Positions 9,078 through 18,196 are shown, numbered from the stretch's first letter. The stretch: 64,000 nucleotides of DNA from Vibrio proteolyticus NBRC 13287 (GCF_000467125.1 NZ_BATJ01000009.1:62001-126000); one strand, 5' to 3'. Notes: generated from the letters alone by a model not told the origin. Numbers and translations: made by a program.

Positions 9078-10415
9078 TTACGCGTTGAGTGGTTTGAGAT
9101 TGGGCAGCAGCATCTTACGCACATCTTTGTACAGCATCACCGCCACCACCAGACTCAGCGCAATGTTCGACAACGGGAACGCAATCCACACCCCGGTAAT
9201 CCCGAACAACTTCGGCATGACATAAAGAAACGGCAGTTGGATCAGCATATTACCTATCATCACAAACATCGCTTTGCCTCCCCGATGAATCGCCTGATAA
9301 TAAGCCGCCGCCACCACCAAAAAACCGTCCAGGAACAAGGCAAACATGTGCAGTCTCAACGCCGTGATGGTGCTGACAATCAGACTCTGATCGCTGTCGT
9401 TGAACACCGATACCACCACGCCAGGAAACAGATTCAGCAGTAATACAGACACCACGCCGCCTAACACCGCACTGCACATTGCCACGTTGAGCAATTTGCG
9501 GATATTGTCGCGGTTCCCCGCCCCGTGATTGTAGCTGACCAAGGGCTGCATCCCGTTGGCAATGCCTTCCGCCACCAGGTAGTAGACCGTCACAATGTAG
9601 CCAAGGATCGCGTATGCCCCGACCAGCGCAGCACTACCGTACTGAGTGAGTAAACTGTTGTGCAGCGCTACCATCACTGAGCCGTACGCGTACATAAAGA
9701 AGCTGGAGGTGCCGATAGTAAAAATCGACGGAATCGCCGACCAACGCAGGCGAAAATCAGCACGGGTCAGACGCAGCTTAGCTCGCGATGAGAAAAAATA
9801 CGCCAGCCCAAGCGAGGTCACCAACAACTGTGCAATCCCGGTGGCCAGCGCAGCGCCGGTCAGTTCCCATTTCAGCCAGACAATGAACACGTAGTCCAGC
9901 ACGATGTTCACCACCGCCCCCATCACCATCAATAAGGTGGCCAGATTGGGGCTGTCATCATTGCGCAGCAGAAACGGCATGGCGATCGATCCAAGCGTAA
10001 ACACACACGCGACGATCAGAATATGCAAATACTGCAGCCCAAGCTCAAACACGCGCCCTTCCGCTCCCTGCCAGAGCAGAAAGCGATCGGAATAAGCCCA
10101 TAAAATACCGGCAACCAGCGGCGTCAGCGCCACCAGCAGCATCAACCCGGTCGCGAGGATCGATTTTGCTTCATCCAGCGCTTGTTGCCCCTGCTTAATC
10201 GACGCCAGTGCCCCGGTGCCAACCCCAACCAGCATACCAATACCAAGAATAGAACCGATCACCGGCCAGGCCACATTAATCCCGGCCAGGCCGTCAGCCC
10301 CGACATAACGCCCAATGAAAATGCCGTCTACAACCTGATACAGACCGTTCACCAGCATTGCTGCCACGGTCGGAATGGTGTAGCGCCAGAACTGGCGGTA
10401 AATGGACTGATTCAT
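9078..10415 (-). CDS. MATE family multidrug/cation exporter
   Basis: About 445 residues with roughly 12 hydrophobic segments. N-terminal MNQSIYRQFWRYTIPTVAAMLVNG and GLYQVVDGIFIGRYVG are typical of the MATE superfamily, sodium- or proton-coupled exporters of cationic drugs and dyes in the inner membrane. An upstream GTG at 10427 is in frame, but the ATG at 10415 has a well-placed GGTGA six bases before it. It is not close enough to NorM for me to name it. A MarR regulator is encoded just upstream on the same strand (69-base gap), and both genes carry the same palindrome in their start regions, so the exporter is probably repressed by that regulator. Confidence 0.85.
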   Translation of the reverse strand: MNQSIYRQFWRYTIPTVAAMLVNGLYQVVDGIFIGRYVGADGLAGINVAWPVIGSILGIGMLVGVGTGALASIKQGQQALDEAKSILATGLMLLVALTPLVAGILWAYSDRFLLWQGAEGRVFELGLQYLHILIVACVFTLGSIAMPFLLRNDDSPNLATLLMVMGAVVNIVLDYVFIVWLKWELTGAALATGIAQLLVTSLGLAYFFSSRAKLRLTRADFRLRWSAIPSIFTIGTSSFFMYAYGSVMVALHNSLLTQYGSAALVGAYAILGYIVTVYYLVAEGIANGMQPLVSYNHGAGNRDNIRKLLNVAMCSAVLGGVVSVLLLNLFPGVVVSVFNDSDQSLIVSTITALRLHMFALFLDGFLVVAAAYYQAIHRGGKAMFVMIGNMLIQLPFLYVMPKLFGITGVWIAFPLSNIALSLVVAVMLYKDVRKMLLPNLKPLNA

Positions 10416-10433
10416 AACTTTCACCACAAAAAA

Positions 10434-10449
10434 TTAGCCAGGCTAACTA
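10434..10449. promoter_or_regulatory. Predicted MarR operator in front of the MATE gene
   Basis: TTAGCCAGGCTAACTA, containing the perfect palindrome TTAGCC-A-GGCTAA (10434-10446). It lies 19 bases upstream of the MATE ATG and matches the sequence at 10911-10926 at 15 of 16 bases. Confidence 0.6.
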
Positions 10450-10483
10450 AATAGACCAGGGCCGCCTTGTCACGGCCTAAGCG

Positions 10484-10894
10484 TTAACGCATGGCTTTCA
10501 TCAATAATTGTTCGAGTTGCCGGGCCTCTGCATGGTTCAGCCGCTCGGATACCCGTTTGGCCCAGACCGAGTAGACCTGAGCTTCATTCGAGAGGCTCTC
10601 CAGAGCCAGTGCGGTCAATACCACACGTTTAGAACGCGCGTCCGTCGGGCATGGCACCCGGGCTACCAGGCCTTTTCTTTCCAGGCGTTTGACCATATTG
10701 GTGGCGGAGGGCTTCGTGACCTCAAGTTCCGCCGCCAAATCGGTCAGACGTATCGGCTCATGCGCGGTCTGAACCACTTTCAGATAGTCGTACTCATTAA
10801 AACTCAGCTGCGCAATCGGGTCTTCCTTAGCGTATTTACGCCATATTTTTGCCGCAAAACGCTCGGTCAGCTCCAGGCTCTGTTCCAGACTCAT
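10484..10894 (-). CDS. MarR family transcriptional regulator
   Basis: 136-residue winged-helix regulator. The DNA-binding part reads PIRLTDLAAELEVTKPSATNMVKRLERKGLVARVPCPTDARSKRVVLTALA in order, with the recognition helix at VTKPSATNMVKRLE and the DxRSK/R wing characteristic of MarR. The flanking helices form the dimer interface by family precedent. A TTG at 10906 could extend it by four residues, but the ATG at 10894 has GGAA six bases upstream. The palindrome at 10908-10926 lies immediately before the start, which suggests autorepression, and a second copy precedes the downstream MATE gene. The ligand is unknown; MarR proteins usually respond to phenolic or drug-like molecules. Confidence 0.87.
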   Translation of the reverse strand: MSLEQSLELTERFAAKIWRKYAKEDPIAQLSFNEYDYLKVVQTAHEPIRLTDLAAELEVTKPSATNMVKRLERKGLVARVPCPTDARSKRVVLTALALESLSNEAQVYSVWAKRVSERLNHAEARQLEQLLMKAMR

Positions 10895-10907
10895 TCCGTG
10901 TTCCAAT

Positions 10908-10926
10908 TAGTTAGCCAAGCTAACTA
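10908..10926. promoter_or_regulatory. Predicted MarR operator in front of marR gene
   Basis: Perfect 8-base inverted repeat TAGTTAGC / GCTAACTA with a 3-base centre (CAA). It sits just upstream of the regulator start. The right half GCTAACTA is identical to the site at 10434-10449. Confidence 0.65.
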
Positions 10927-10954
10927 TTCTAGCGACGAACAGCTCAACAGGCAA

Positions 10955-10980
10955 TAAAAAAGCCGCTCGAACGAGCGGCT
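10955..10980 (-). terminator. Intrinsic terminator after nlpI
   Basis: AGCCGCTCG / CGAGCGGCT stem with a 2-base centre, followed on the minus strand by a T-run. It lies 21 bases beyond the nlpI stop. Confidence 0.88.
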
Positions 10981-11001
10981 GATGCGTATTGGATTTGCAA
11001 C

Positions 11002-11916
11002 TTAAGACTGAGACGCCGCTTGTTCGGCCTTGGCCTGCTGCTCGTCGCGAACGTCATTGAAAATACGTTCCAGCTCGAGAAACGAATAGCGATGTTCGAC
11101 GTATTCATAGACATTAAACGACAGTGCCAACTTGTAGAGTGAGATTGCCGATGCGTAATCCCCTTCCTGCTGATTGCGTTTGGCCATGTAAAAATACGTT
11201 TCCGTCAGTCGCTGTGCCAACAAGGTGTTGTCACGAGTTTCACTGATGATGGCGCGCAAGGCTTGCTCATCGGACACATCGCGCAGGACGACGGCCACCA
11301 ATACCCAGCCCCACTCCTGATTGCGGTTTTGGTAACGAGCCTGTAAATCCTTGCGCGCTTTCTCAGCGTCAAGATCGGACTCGATGATATACAGCCACAA
11401 GGCACTGAACGGATCGGCCTGACTGACCTGATATTGCTTTTGCATATCTTCCAGCGCTAAGTCCACCCGGTCTCCGTAGTACAGTGCAATAGCGCGATTG
11501 CGCTGTGCATAAGTATTGCCAGGGTCGAGCTCCAAAGTGGAATCGAAGGCATCGTAAGCACTGTCAAACTCACCGCGCTCGGTGAAGTACACCCCGAGGA
11601 GATTAAACACATCCGGCTGGACAGGGTTTAATGCCAGTGACTGCTCAAAGTCGACCCGAGCCAAGTCGCGCAGACCAACGCTGTCGTAGTAGTTACCGCG
11701 CTCAAAAAACATTTTTGCTCGGATTTCATCACTCAGATCCGGGCGTTGCAGCAGTTGCGTCAAACGCGCAATCTGGACTTGTTGTTGAAGGTTGGGTTGT
11801 AATGCGATGGCCATGGGAGGATAAAGCCACTGGTCTGTGCTGCTATTTCCGACCGAGGCACAGCCAGAGATCACCAAAAGAAAAATGCTTAAGCTAGCGG
11901 TTTGAAACCATTTCAC
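11002..11916 (-). CDS. nlpI: Lipoprotein NlpI (TPR adaptor)
   Basis: Outer-membrane lipoprotein with tetratricopeptide repeats; in E. coli it scaffolds the Prc protease and peptidoglycan endopeptidases. The best start is GTG at 11916, nine bases after AGGAG, giving a 304-residue precursor with a hydrophobic signal and lipobox LVISGC (Cys about residue 19). TPR-like units run from about residue 55 to 140, including RAKMFFERGNYYDSVGLRDLA, VFNLLGVYFTERGEFDSAYDAF and the next AQRNRAIALYYGDRV. A longer frame to 11982 would bury the signal peptide. It follows pnp, separated by a terminator hairpin, the same order as in E. coli. Confidence 0.92.
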   Translation of the reverse strand: MKWFQTASLSIFLLVISGCASVGNSSTDQWLYPPMAIALQPNLQQQVQIARLTQLLQRPDLSDEIRAKMFFERGNYYDSVGLRDLARVDFEQSLALNPVQPDVFNLLGVYFTERGEFDSAYDAFDSTLELDPGNTYAQRNRAIALYYGDRVDLALEDMQKQYQVSQADPFSALWLYIIESDLDAEKARKDLQARYQNRNQEWGWVLVAVVLRDVSDEQALRAIISETRDNTLLAQRLTETYFYMAKRNQQEGDYASAISLYKLALSFNVYEYVEHRYSFLELERIFNDVRDEQQAKAEQAASQS

Positions 11917-11968
11917 AAGTAGAGACTCCTGTTCGCCGATCAGAATAAGGACCGGACTTTCCGCATAT

Positions 11969-11994
11969 AAAAAAGGGAGCAATATGCTCCCTTT
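11969..11994 (-). terminator. Intrinsic terminator between pnp and nlpI
   Basis: AAAGGGAGC / GCTCCCTTT stem with a 5-base AATAT loop. On the minus strand it is followed by a T-run after pnp and before nlpI. Confidence 0.85.
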
Positions 11995-12059
11995 ATAGCA
12001 TGCTTTATGCTTTGTGGGTGAAAATCCCGTAAAAGCTAAGCGAAAAACAGATGACTCAA

Positions 12060-14195
12060 TTACTCGGCTTCTGGTGCTTCCGGCGCTGAGTTTTCTTCTG
12101 CCGCAGGTTTCTCAACCGCTTCTTTCATGCTCAGACGTACACGGCCCTGACGGTCGATTTCCAGTACTTTCACCTGAACTTCCTGACCCTCAGACAGGTA
12201 ATCCGATACTTTCTCAACACGCTTGTCGGCGATTTGAGAAATGTGTACCAGGCCATCTTTACCCGGCAGTACAGTAACGAATGCACCGAAGTCAGCCAGA
12301 CGCGCGACTTTACCTGTATAGATACGGCCCACTTCCACTTCCGCAGTGATCTCTTCAATACGACGGATCGCTTCTTGAGCTGCCGCACCTTCGGTTGCAG
12401 CAATCTTGATGGTGCCATCGTCTTCGATTTCAATGGTTGTGCCCGTTTCTTCCGTCAGCTGACGGATAACCGCACCACCTTTACCGATCACGTCTTTGAT
12501 CTTCTCAGAGCTGATCTTCATGGTGTGAATGCGTGGCGCAAACTCAGAAATATCGTCACGAGCACCTGAAATCGCTTCATCCATGACTGACAGGATGTGC
12601 TTACGTGCGCCTTGTGCCTGGTTAAGCGCAATTTGCATGATCTCTTTGGTGATGCCTTCGATCTTGATGTCCATTTGCAGTGCAGTGATACCGGTGCTGG
12701 TGCCTGCTACTTTAAAGTCCATGTCACCCAGATGGTCTTCATCACCCAGAATGTCAGAAAGTACAACGAAATCGTCGCCTTCTTTCACCAGACCCATCGC
12801 GATACCCGCAACAGATGCCTTGATAGGCACACCTGCGTCCATCAACGCCAGAGACGTACCACAAACCGATGCCATAGACGAAGAACCGTTCGATTCAGTG
12901 ATTTCAGAAACCACACGTACCGTGTATGGGAATTCATCTACAGACGGCATTACCGCAGCAATACCACGCTTCGCCAGTTTACCGTGGCCGATTTCACGAC
13001 GCTTAGGAGAACCAACAAAGCCTGTCTCACCCACACAGTAAGGAGGGAAGTTGTAGTGCAGCAGGAAGTGATCTTTACGTTCACCCGTTAGCTCATCGAT
13101 GATTTGAGCATCACGCTGAGTGCCCAGAGTCGCCGTCACGATTGCCTGAGTTTCACCACGCGTGAACAGCGCAGAGCCGTGTGTACGAGGAAGAACGCCA
13201 GTGCGTACGTCTAGCGCACGAACCATGTCTTTCTCACGACCGTCAATACGCGGGTTACCAGCGATGATGCTGCGACGTACTACAGTCTTTTCCAGGTCAT
13301 GGAAAATAGTGTGGATTTCTTTGGTGTTTGCTTCAGGGTCTTCAGCAAGCAGTACCTCATTTACTTCCGCAGCAATTGCATGAATGCGGTCGTAGCGAGC
13401 CATCTTCTCTGTGATTTGGTAAGCTTCAACCAGCTTCGCTTCTGCCAGCTCAGCAATCTTGTTGGTCAGCGTTGTGTTCTCTTCAGGTGCAACCCAATCC
13501 CACGCTGGTGTCGCCACTTCTGCTTTGAACTCGTTGATCGCGTTGATCACCACTTGTTGTTGATCGTGACCGTAAACAACCGCTGCCAGCATTTCTTCTT
13601 CAGTCAGGTTATCCGCTTCAGACTCAACCATCAGTACTGCAGATTCGGTACCTGCAACCACCAGATCAAGTTTAGACGCGTCCAACTCAGTGTTGCTTGG
13701 GTTCAGAACCAACTGACCATCGATATGACCTACGCGCGCGGCACCGATTGGGCCGTTGAACGGGATACCAGAAATAGCCAGAGCCGCAGAAGTACCGATC
13801 ATGGTGACGATGTCTGGCTGAACGTCAGGGTTTACTGACATTACAGTCGCGATAACCTGAACTTCGTTTTTGAACGCGTCTGGGAATAGCGGACGGATTG
13901 GACGGTCAATCAGACGAGCTGTCAATGTTTCGCCTTCAGAAGGACGACCTTCACGCTTGAAGAAACCGCCTGGGATTTTACCTGCCGCGTAAGTACGCTC
14001 TTGGTAGTTTACAGTCAGTGGGAAGAAGTCTTGACCTTCCACTGCTTCTTTTTTACCAACAACAGAAACGAAAACTGCGGTGTCATCCATAGTGACCATA
14101 ACCGCAGCTGTAGCTTGACGTGCAATCACGCCCGTTTCCAGAGTCACCGTGTGGTTGCCGTACTGGAACGTTTTAACAACTGGTTTTTCGAACAT
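12060..14195 (-). CDS. pnp: Polyribonucleotide nucleotidyltransferase (PNPase)
   Basis: 711-residue phosphorolytic 3'-5' exoribonuclease, part of the RNA degradosome. Two RNase PH-like domains (about 1-230 and 310-550) flank an alpha-helical domain, followed by a KH domain ([20 protein letters not shown], about 560-585) and an S1 domain ([31 protein letters not shown], two adjacent blocks, about 620-690). Length equals the E. coli protein. The start ATG has AAGGA eight bases upstream. A long hairpin in its leader fits the RNase III-dependent autoregulation known for pnp. It is downstream of rpsO, with a terminator between them that allows partial read-through. Confidence 0.97.
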   Translation of the reverse strand: MFEKPVVKTFQYGNHTVTLETGVIARQATAAVMVTMDDTAVFVSVVGKKEAVEGQDFFPLTVNYQERTYAAGKIPGGFFKREGRPSEGETLTARLIDRPIRPLFPDAFKNEVQVIATVMSVNPDVQPDIVTMIGTSAALAISGIPFNGPIGAARVGHIDGQLVLNPSNTELDASKLDLVVAGTESAVLMVESEADNLTEEEMLAAVVYGHDQQQVVINAINEFKAEVATPAWDWVAPEENTTLTNKIAELAEAKLVEAYQITEKMARYDRIHAIAAEVNEVLLAEDPEANTKEIHTIFHDLEKTVVRRSIIAGNPRIDGREKDMVRALDVRTGVLPRTHGSALFTRGETQAIVTATLGTQRDAQIIDELTGERKDHFLLHYNFPPYCVGETGFVGSPKRREIGHGKLAKRGIAAVMPSVDEFPYTVRVVSEITESNGSSSMASVCGTSLALMDAGVPIKASVAGIAMGLVKEGDDFVVLSDILGDEDHLGDMDFKVAGTSTGITALQMDIKIEGITKEIMQIALNQAQGARKHILSVMDEAISGARDDISEFAPRIHTMKISSEKIKDVIGKGGAVIRQLTEETGTTIEIEDDGTIKIAATEGAAAQEAIRRIEEITAEVEVGRIYTGKVARLADFGAFVTVLPGKDGLVHISQIADKRVEKVSDYLSEGQEVQVKVLEIDRQGRVRLSMKEAVEKPAAEENSAPEAPEAE

Positions 14196-14246
14196 TATTA
14201 TTCCTTGCTCTAAGCTGTGCTTAGATTGAATGTGTTTAGGCTCAGA

Positions 14247-14340
14247 GCATTACGAATCGCGACTAGTAAAAGCCGTCTAGCGGGCTCGAGGCAGCTTTTA
14301 ATAGTCGCGACCTTTTGGTCGACGAGGTTGACTGTAATGC
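14247..14340 (-). promoter_or_regulatory. pnp leader hairpin (likely RNase III site)
   Basis: Long inverted repeat: GCATTAC / GTAATGC closes the outside, TCGCGACTA (14257-14265) pairs with TAGTCGCGA (14302-14310), and TAAAAGC (14267-14273) pairs with GCTTTTA (14294-14300). That gives a nearly continuous inner stem of 17 positions with one mismatch. E. coli pnp has a comparable leader hairpin cut by RNase III, after which PNPase represses its own message; the same role here is inference. Confidence 0.75.
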
Positions 14341-14427
14341 CTGAGTATGTAAGAGAAAATCCAACGTTTGGATTTTGCCGTGCGTAGTATAACGGGATAA
14401 ATGCGGTTTGGCTAAATTTAGCCAACA

Positions 14428-14451
14428 AAAAAGGGGCTGACGCCCCTTTTT
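14428..14451 (-). terminator. Intrinsic terminator after rpsO
   Basis: GGGGC / GCCCC stem with a TGAC loop, flanked by A-run and T-run, 29 bases after the rpsO stop on the minus strand. Confidence 0.82.
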
Positions 14452-14479
14452 CGTACAAACTGTGCTATGCAGCCACTGA

Positions 14480-14749
14480 TTAGCGACGTAGGCCTAGACG
14501 TTTGATTAGGTCTTGGTAACGTCCTAGATCTTTACCTTTCAGGTAATCTAGTAGTTTACGACGACGAGAAACCATGCGTAGCAGACCACGACGGCTGTGG
14601 TGATCGCCTTTGTGCGCTTTGAAGTGACCTTGTAGGTGGTTAATAGAAGCAGTCAGTAGTGCTACTTGTACTTCTGGTGAACCAGTGTCGCCTTCGCCTT
14701 GTGCGTATTCTGCAACGATTGCTGCTTTAGTTTCTGCATTCAGAGACAT
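14480..14749 (-). CDS. rpsO: 30S ribosomal protein S15
   Basis: 89-residue S15, a primary binder of 16S rRNA in the central domain. The sequence shows the family hallmarks: [36 protein letters not shown] in two blocks, and [13 protein letters not shown] near the end. It starts at an ATG preceded by AGGAG. The codons are those of a highly expressed gene. In E. coli S15 represses its own translation by binding a pseudoknot overlapping the start; I could not verify such a fold here. It is the first gene of the rpsO-pnp-nlpI block, transcribed from the 14750-14880 region and divergent from mtnN. Confidence 0.98.
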   Translation of the reverse strand: MSLNAETKAAIVAEYAQGEGDTGSPEVQVALLTASINHLQGHFKAHKGDHHSRRGLLRMVSRRRKLLDYLKGKDLGRYQDLIKRLGLRR

Positions 14750-14953
14750 AATTCTCTCCTAAAGAGTTAAGTTTATATTTGTGTCAGCCAATCTCTGATT
14801 CAGCCGACACGAGGAGCGCGAATTATAGGGGAATCGATATCGCTTAGCAACCGGTTTTCCACCCACCCGACAGATTGCGTATTGGCAGTGATCCGATTCA
14901 TGGTACACTTTGTTTCAATCCTGTTTTTTCAATTTCATATCAAGAGAACCAGC

Positions 14954-15649
14954 ATGAAAATCGGCATCATCGGCGCGATGGAACAAGAAGTCGCGATTCT
15001 AAAAGACGCAATCAGTAACCGCCAGGAAATGAGCAAAGCGGGCTGCACCTTTTATTCTGGCCAGTTGAACGGCGTCGAAGTGGTCGTACTGCAGTCGGGC
15101 ATCGGCAAAGTCGCGGCCGCCGTCGGTACCACCATTTTATTGGACCAGTTCCAACCGGATGTCGTGATCAATACAGGTTCCGCCGGCGGATTCGACTCAA
15201 GCCTGAATCTGGGTGATGTGGTCATTTCAAGCGAAGTGCGTCACCACGATGCCGACGTGACCGCTTTTGGCTATGAAATGGGTCAAATGGCAGGCCAGCC
15301 TGCGGCTTTCCAGGCCGATGCTCAATTGATGAACATCGCGGAACGTGCGCTGGAGCAAATGGAAGACAAACACGCGGTACGCGGTCTGATTTGTACGGGC
15401 GATGCTTTCGTTTGCACCGCGCAGCGCCAGGCTTTCATTCGCCAACATTTTCCGACAGTGATCGCCGTTGAAATGGAAGCGTCAGCCATTGCTCAGACCT
15501 GTCACCAGTTTGGCGTCCCGTTTGTGGTTGTGCGTGCCATTTCTGACGTGGCAGACAAAGAGTCGCCAATGAGTTTTGAAGAGTTCTTGCCGCTGGCGGC
15601 GAAAAGCTCCTCAGCCATGGTGATCAAGATGGTGGAGCTGCTGAAGTAA
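14954..15649 (+). CDS. mtnN: 5'-methylthioadenosine/S-adenosylhomocysteine nucleosidase
   Basis: 231-residue MTA/SAH nucleosidase (Pfs). It hydrolyses methylthioadenosine, S-adenosylhomocysteine and 5'-deoxyadenosine, and so feeds the LuxS route to autoinducer-2. The start chosen is [16 protein letters not shown] at 14954, which matches the family; 24 in-frame upstream codons (from 14882) are not conserved and include a hydrophobic run that is not a genuine signal. Catalytic residues are visible: Glu12, the AVEMEASA motif near residue 170, and Asp in RAISDVAD near 195. It leads a four-gene set with a CbiB-like gene, btuF and yadS, comparable to pfs-btuF-yadS in E. coli. Confidence 0.96.
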   Translation: MKIGIIGAMEQEVAILKDAISNRQEMSKAGCTFYSGQLNGVEVVVLQSGIGKVAAAVGTTILLDQFQPDVVINTGSAGGFDSSLNLGDVVISSEVRHHDADVTAFGYEMGQMAGQPAAFQADAQLMNIAERALEQMEDKHAVRGLICTGDAFVCTAQRQAFIRQHFPTVIAVEMEASAIAQTCHQFGVPFVVVRAISDVADKESPMSFEEFLPLAAKSSSAMVIKMVELLK

Positions 15650-15664
15650 TTCACCATCTAAATC

Positions 15665-16618
15665 ATGGAAGATTTATTCAACTCGCTATATAGCAACGGC
15701 GCGCTCCTGGTGATGTGGGGCGCATTGTTGTGTCATTATCTACTGCCAATCCCCCGCGATGCCCATCCGGCTAACTTGTGGCGCCGTTTTGCTCACTTGC
15801 TGGCCGACAAAGTCAATACACCGCACAGCCACACACAAAGCGTGATCTCGGGCTCACTCGCTCTGCTACTCATGTTGCTGCCAACCTGGCTGGTACTGTG
15901 GGCATTAAAACCGTTAGTCTGGCAACCTCAGTTGTATGAGTTGGCGCTGCTGATACTGGCATTGGACTGGCGCAGCTATGACAAACTCACCCACGAACTG
16001 TTACCTGCCCTGGCCAAAGACGAAAAAGCCCAGGCACGCTCCACTTTACAACCGTTCCTCAACCGCGAAACCCGTACCTTGTCCGCCCTTGGGTTGGGTA
16101 AAGCTGGGGCTGAAACTCTGATCCTCGGCTATGGCCGCAATGTGGTCGGTGTGCTGTTCTGGTACGCACTCGGCGGCGGAGCGGGTGCTCTGCTGTACCG
16201 CCTGGCGGTAGAACTGGCACGCGCCTGGTCTCCGTCCCGCGCAACCTTTTCGCCGTTTGGCTTACCGGCGATTCGCCTGGTGGCCGTGCTCGATTTTGTC
16301 CCATTGCGCCTGCTGGCACTGCTCGTCGTGCCTGGACAACGCGGTCTGTCGACCTTCCAAACCATGCGCGCTCAAAGTGTCAGTTGGCCGCTACCCGGAC
16401 CGGGCTGGCTGTTGACATCACTCGGTTCAAAGCTGGAGCTGGCGCTTGGCGGACCGGCCATCTACGATGGACGTAAAGCGGTACGGGCCAAAATTGGTGG
16501 CCGAATCGCGCCCGCGGCCATTCACCTCGCCCAATTGCAGAAATTTATTGCCTGGCGCATTCTGATCTGGATCGTGACCGAAAGTGTGATCCTGGCCATT
16601 ATCTATCAGGGATTCTAA
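15665..16618 (+). CDS. CobD/CbiB family integral membrane protein
   Basis: 317-residue polytopic membrane protein of the CobD/CbiB family (adenosylcobinamide-phosphate synthase in cobalamin assembly). Supporting features are PIPRDAHPANLWRRFAHLL at the N-terminus, a loop with SRATFSPFGLPAIRLVAVLDFVP in two halves, and GGPAIYDGRKAVRAKIGG near the C-terminus. It begins 15 bases after mtnN and its stop abuts the btuF start (TAAATG). No other cobalamin synthesis gene is in the window, so it may act in cobinamide salvage with BtuF-imported corrinoid. That role is inference; the family call is good. Confidence 0.8.
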   Translation: MEDLFNSLYSNGALLVMWGALLCHYLLPIPRDAHPANLWRRFAHLLADKVNTPHSHTQSVISGSLALLLMLLPTWLVLWALKPLVWQPQLYELALLILALDWRSYDKLTHELLPALAKDEKAQARSTLQPFLNRETRTLSALGLGKAGAETLILGYGRNVVGVLFWYALGGGAGALLYRLAVELARAWSPSRATFSPFGLPAIRLVAVLDFVPLRLLALLVVPGQRGLSTFQTMRAQSVSWPLPGPGWLLTSLGSKLELALGGPAIYDGRKAVRAKIGGRIAPAAIHLAQLQKFIAWRILIWIVTESVILAIIYQGF

Positions 16619-17443
16619 ATGCACAAACTGCTGGCGCTGAGCGCCCTTTTACTGTTGTCGACTTCGCTGGCGGCCAAACCAGCACAGCGTGTGATCGCAC
16701 TCGCTCCACACGCAACGGAGCTGGCCTGCGCAGCCGGATTGTGTGACCAACTGATCGCCGTCAGTGCGCACAGCGATTACCCAGCGCAGGTCGCCAGACT
16801 CGAACATGTCTCCAATTACCAGGGGATAAAAATCGAGCGTATCATCGCGCTCAAACCCGATTTGATCATCGCCTGGCCTGCCGGCAACCCACAGCGCGAA
16901 CTCGACAAGCTCAAGCAATTTGGTTTACGCATCTATTATTCACAGACCCATACACTGGAAGACATCGCCCGCAACATTGAGCAGCTGAGCGAGTTCAGCG
17001 CAGACCCTCAAGTGGGTAAAGCCGCCGCCACTCACTTTCGCCAGCAGCTTGCGGAATTAAAACAGCGTTATCAGACGGCAACGCCTGTACGTTACTTCTA
17101 TCAGTTGAGTGAAAAGCCAATCATCACATTGGCTCAGGGCAGCTGGCCAAGCGAAGTGTTTCGCTTCTGTGGCGGAGAGAACGTCTTTGAACGCAGCGCA
17201 ACCCCCTACCCTCAGGTCGGGCTGGAACAGGTGATCGTCGCCAAGCCCGAGGTCATTTTTACCTCTGAGCACGCGATTGAAAACGGGAACATGTGGCAAG
17301 AGTGGGCGGCGCAGTTGCCCGCAGTCCAGAATCAACACATCTGGGCACTGAACGCCGACTGGCTCAACCGCCCCACACCACGAACCCTCAATGCGATCCG
17401 ACAAGTGTGTGATCGATTCGACTCTGTCAGACAAAAGCGCTAA
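16619..17443 (+). CDS. btuF: Vitamin B12 periplasmic binding protein BtuF
   Basis: 274-residue periplasmic substrate-binding protein that delivers cobalamin to the BtuCD ABC importer. A signal peptide is clear (MHKLLALSALLLLSTSLAA, cleavage near AKP). The mature protein begins RVIALAPHATELACAAG, the TroA/BtuF fold hallmark, with later LKPDLIIAWPAGNPQ and GGENVFE motifs. It is directly after the CbiB-like gene with no spacer, so translation is probably coupled. In E. coli btuF lies between pfs and yadS, as here apart from the extra membrane gene. btuC and btuD are not in the window. Confidence 0.92.
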   Translation: MHKLLALSALLLLSTSLAAKPAQRVIALAPHATELACAAGLCDQLIAVSAHSDYPAQVARLEHVSNYQGIKIERIIALKPDLIIAWPAGNPQRELDKLKQFGLRIYYSQTHTLEDIARNIEQLSEFSADPQVGKAAATHFRQQLAELKQRYQTATPVRYFYQLSEKPIITLAQGSWPSEVFRFCGGENVFERSATPYPQVGLEQVIVAKPEVIFTSEHAIENGNMWQEWAAQLPAVQNQHIWALNADWLNRPTPRTLNAIRQVCDRFDSVRQKR

Positions 17444-17516
17444 CGGGAGTCAGGCGGAATGCGTAGAATGCCAGCCCTATTTTCTGTTCCTTCTATCAAT
17501 AGCAATGGTGAGTAAC

Positions 17517-18137
17517 ATGGATTCCATGCTGCTTTATTTCACCGATCTGTTCGGTACCGCGGTATTCGCAATTTCTGGTGTTCTGCTTGCCGGGCGGCTG
17601 AAAATGGATCCGTTTGGCGTGGCGGTGTTGGGCAGTGTGACCGCCATTGGCGGTGGCACCATCCGCGACATGGCGCTCGGAGCGACGCCAGTCTTTTGGA
17701 TCAAAGACACCAACTATTTGTGGGTGATTCTGATCACCTGCTTACTGACCATGTTGATCGTCCGCCGTCCTAAACGGCTGCCCTGGTGGATTTTACCCGT
17801 GTGCGATGCCATTGGTCTGGCGGTGTTTGTGGGTATCGGGGTCGAAAAAACCATGGCCTATCAGGATTCGGCTCTGGTTGGCATCATCATGGGCGTGATC
17901 ACGGGCTGTGGTGGGGGCATTATCCGTGATGTACTGGCACGCGAAGTGCCAATGGTGCTGCGCAGTGAGGTGTATGCGACAGCCTGTATTATCGGGGGCA
18001 TTTTCCACACTACCGCGCTGGCGATGGGCTATGACAGCAACACCGCCTTCATGTCCGGTGTGCTGTCAACTCTGCTGATTCGACTTGGCGCCATCCGTTG
18101 GCACTTGTCACTGCCAACCTTTGCCCTCAATCGCTGA
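17517..18137 (+). CDS. yadS: TRIC-like / UPF0126 membrane protein YadS
   Basis: 206-residue membrane protein with about seven transmembrane helices. It aligns along its whole length with E. coli YadS: FGTAVFAISGVLLAGRLKMD, GGGTIRDMALG, VFWIKDTNYLWV, GLAVFVGIGVEK, GGGIIRDVLAREVPMVLRSE and IRWHLSLPTFAL. The two GGG(T/I)IRD repeats mark the internal duplication of the family, related to TRIC cation channels; a role in amino-acid transport has been proposed for some members. Start ATG 17517 has GGTGAG five bases upstream; 17505 would add four residues. It ends just before a long shared terminator. Confidence 0.92.
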   Translation: MDSMLLYFTDLFGTAVFAISGVLLAGRLKMDPFGVAVLGSVTAIGGGTIRDMALGATPVFWIKDTNYLWVILITCLLTMLIVRRPKRLPWWILPVCDAIGLAVFVGIGVEKTMAYQDSALVGIIMGVITGCGGGIIRDVLAREVPMVLRSEVYATACIIGGIFHTTALAMGYDSNTAFMSGVLSTLLIRLGAIRWHLSLPTFALNR

Positions 18138-18141
18138 CGCC

Positions 18142-18190
18142 TTCAAGGCAATAAAAAAGGTCGCCTGAGCGACCTTTTTATTGCCTTGAA
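18142..18190. terminator. Bidirectional terminator shared by yadS and thrC, unusually long stem
   Basis: The left arm 18142-18164 and right arm 18169-18190 are complementary over 22 pairs with a single bulged A, around a 4-base CTGA loop. The core GGTCGC / GCGACC has A-run and T-run on opposite sides, so it serves both convergent operons. Confidence 0.92.
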
Positions 18191-18196
18191 CGTGGA

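Noticed and set aside
12529..13041. 170-codon plus-strand open frame opposite pnp
   Set aside because: Shadow of the biased codons of pnp; serine/threonine-rich with no family resemblance.
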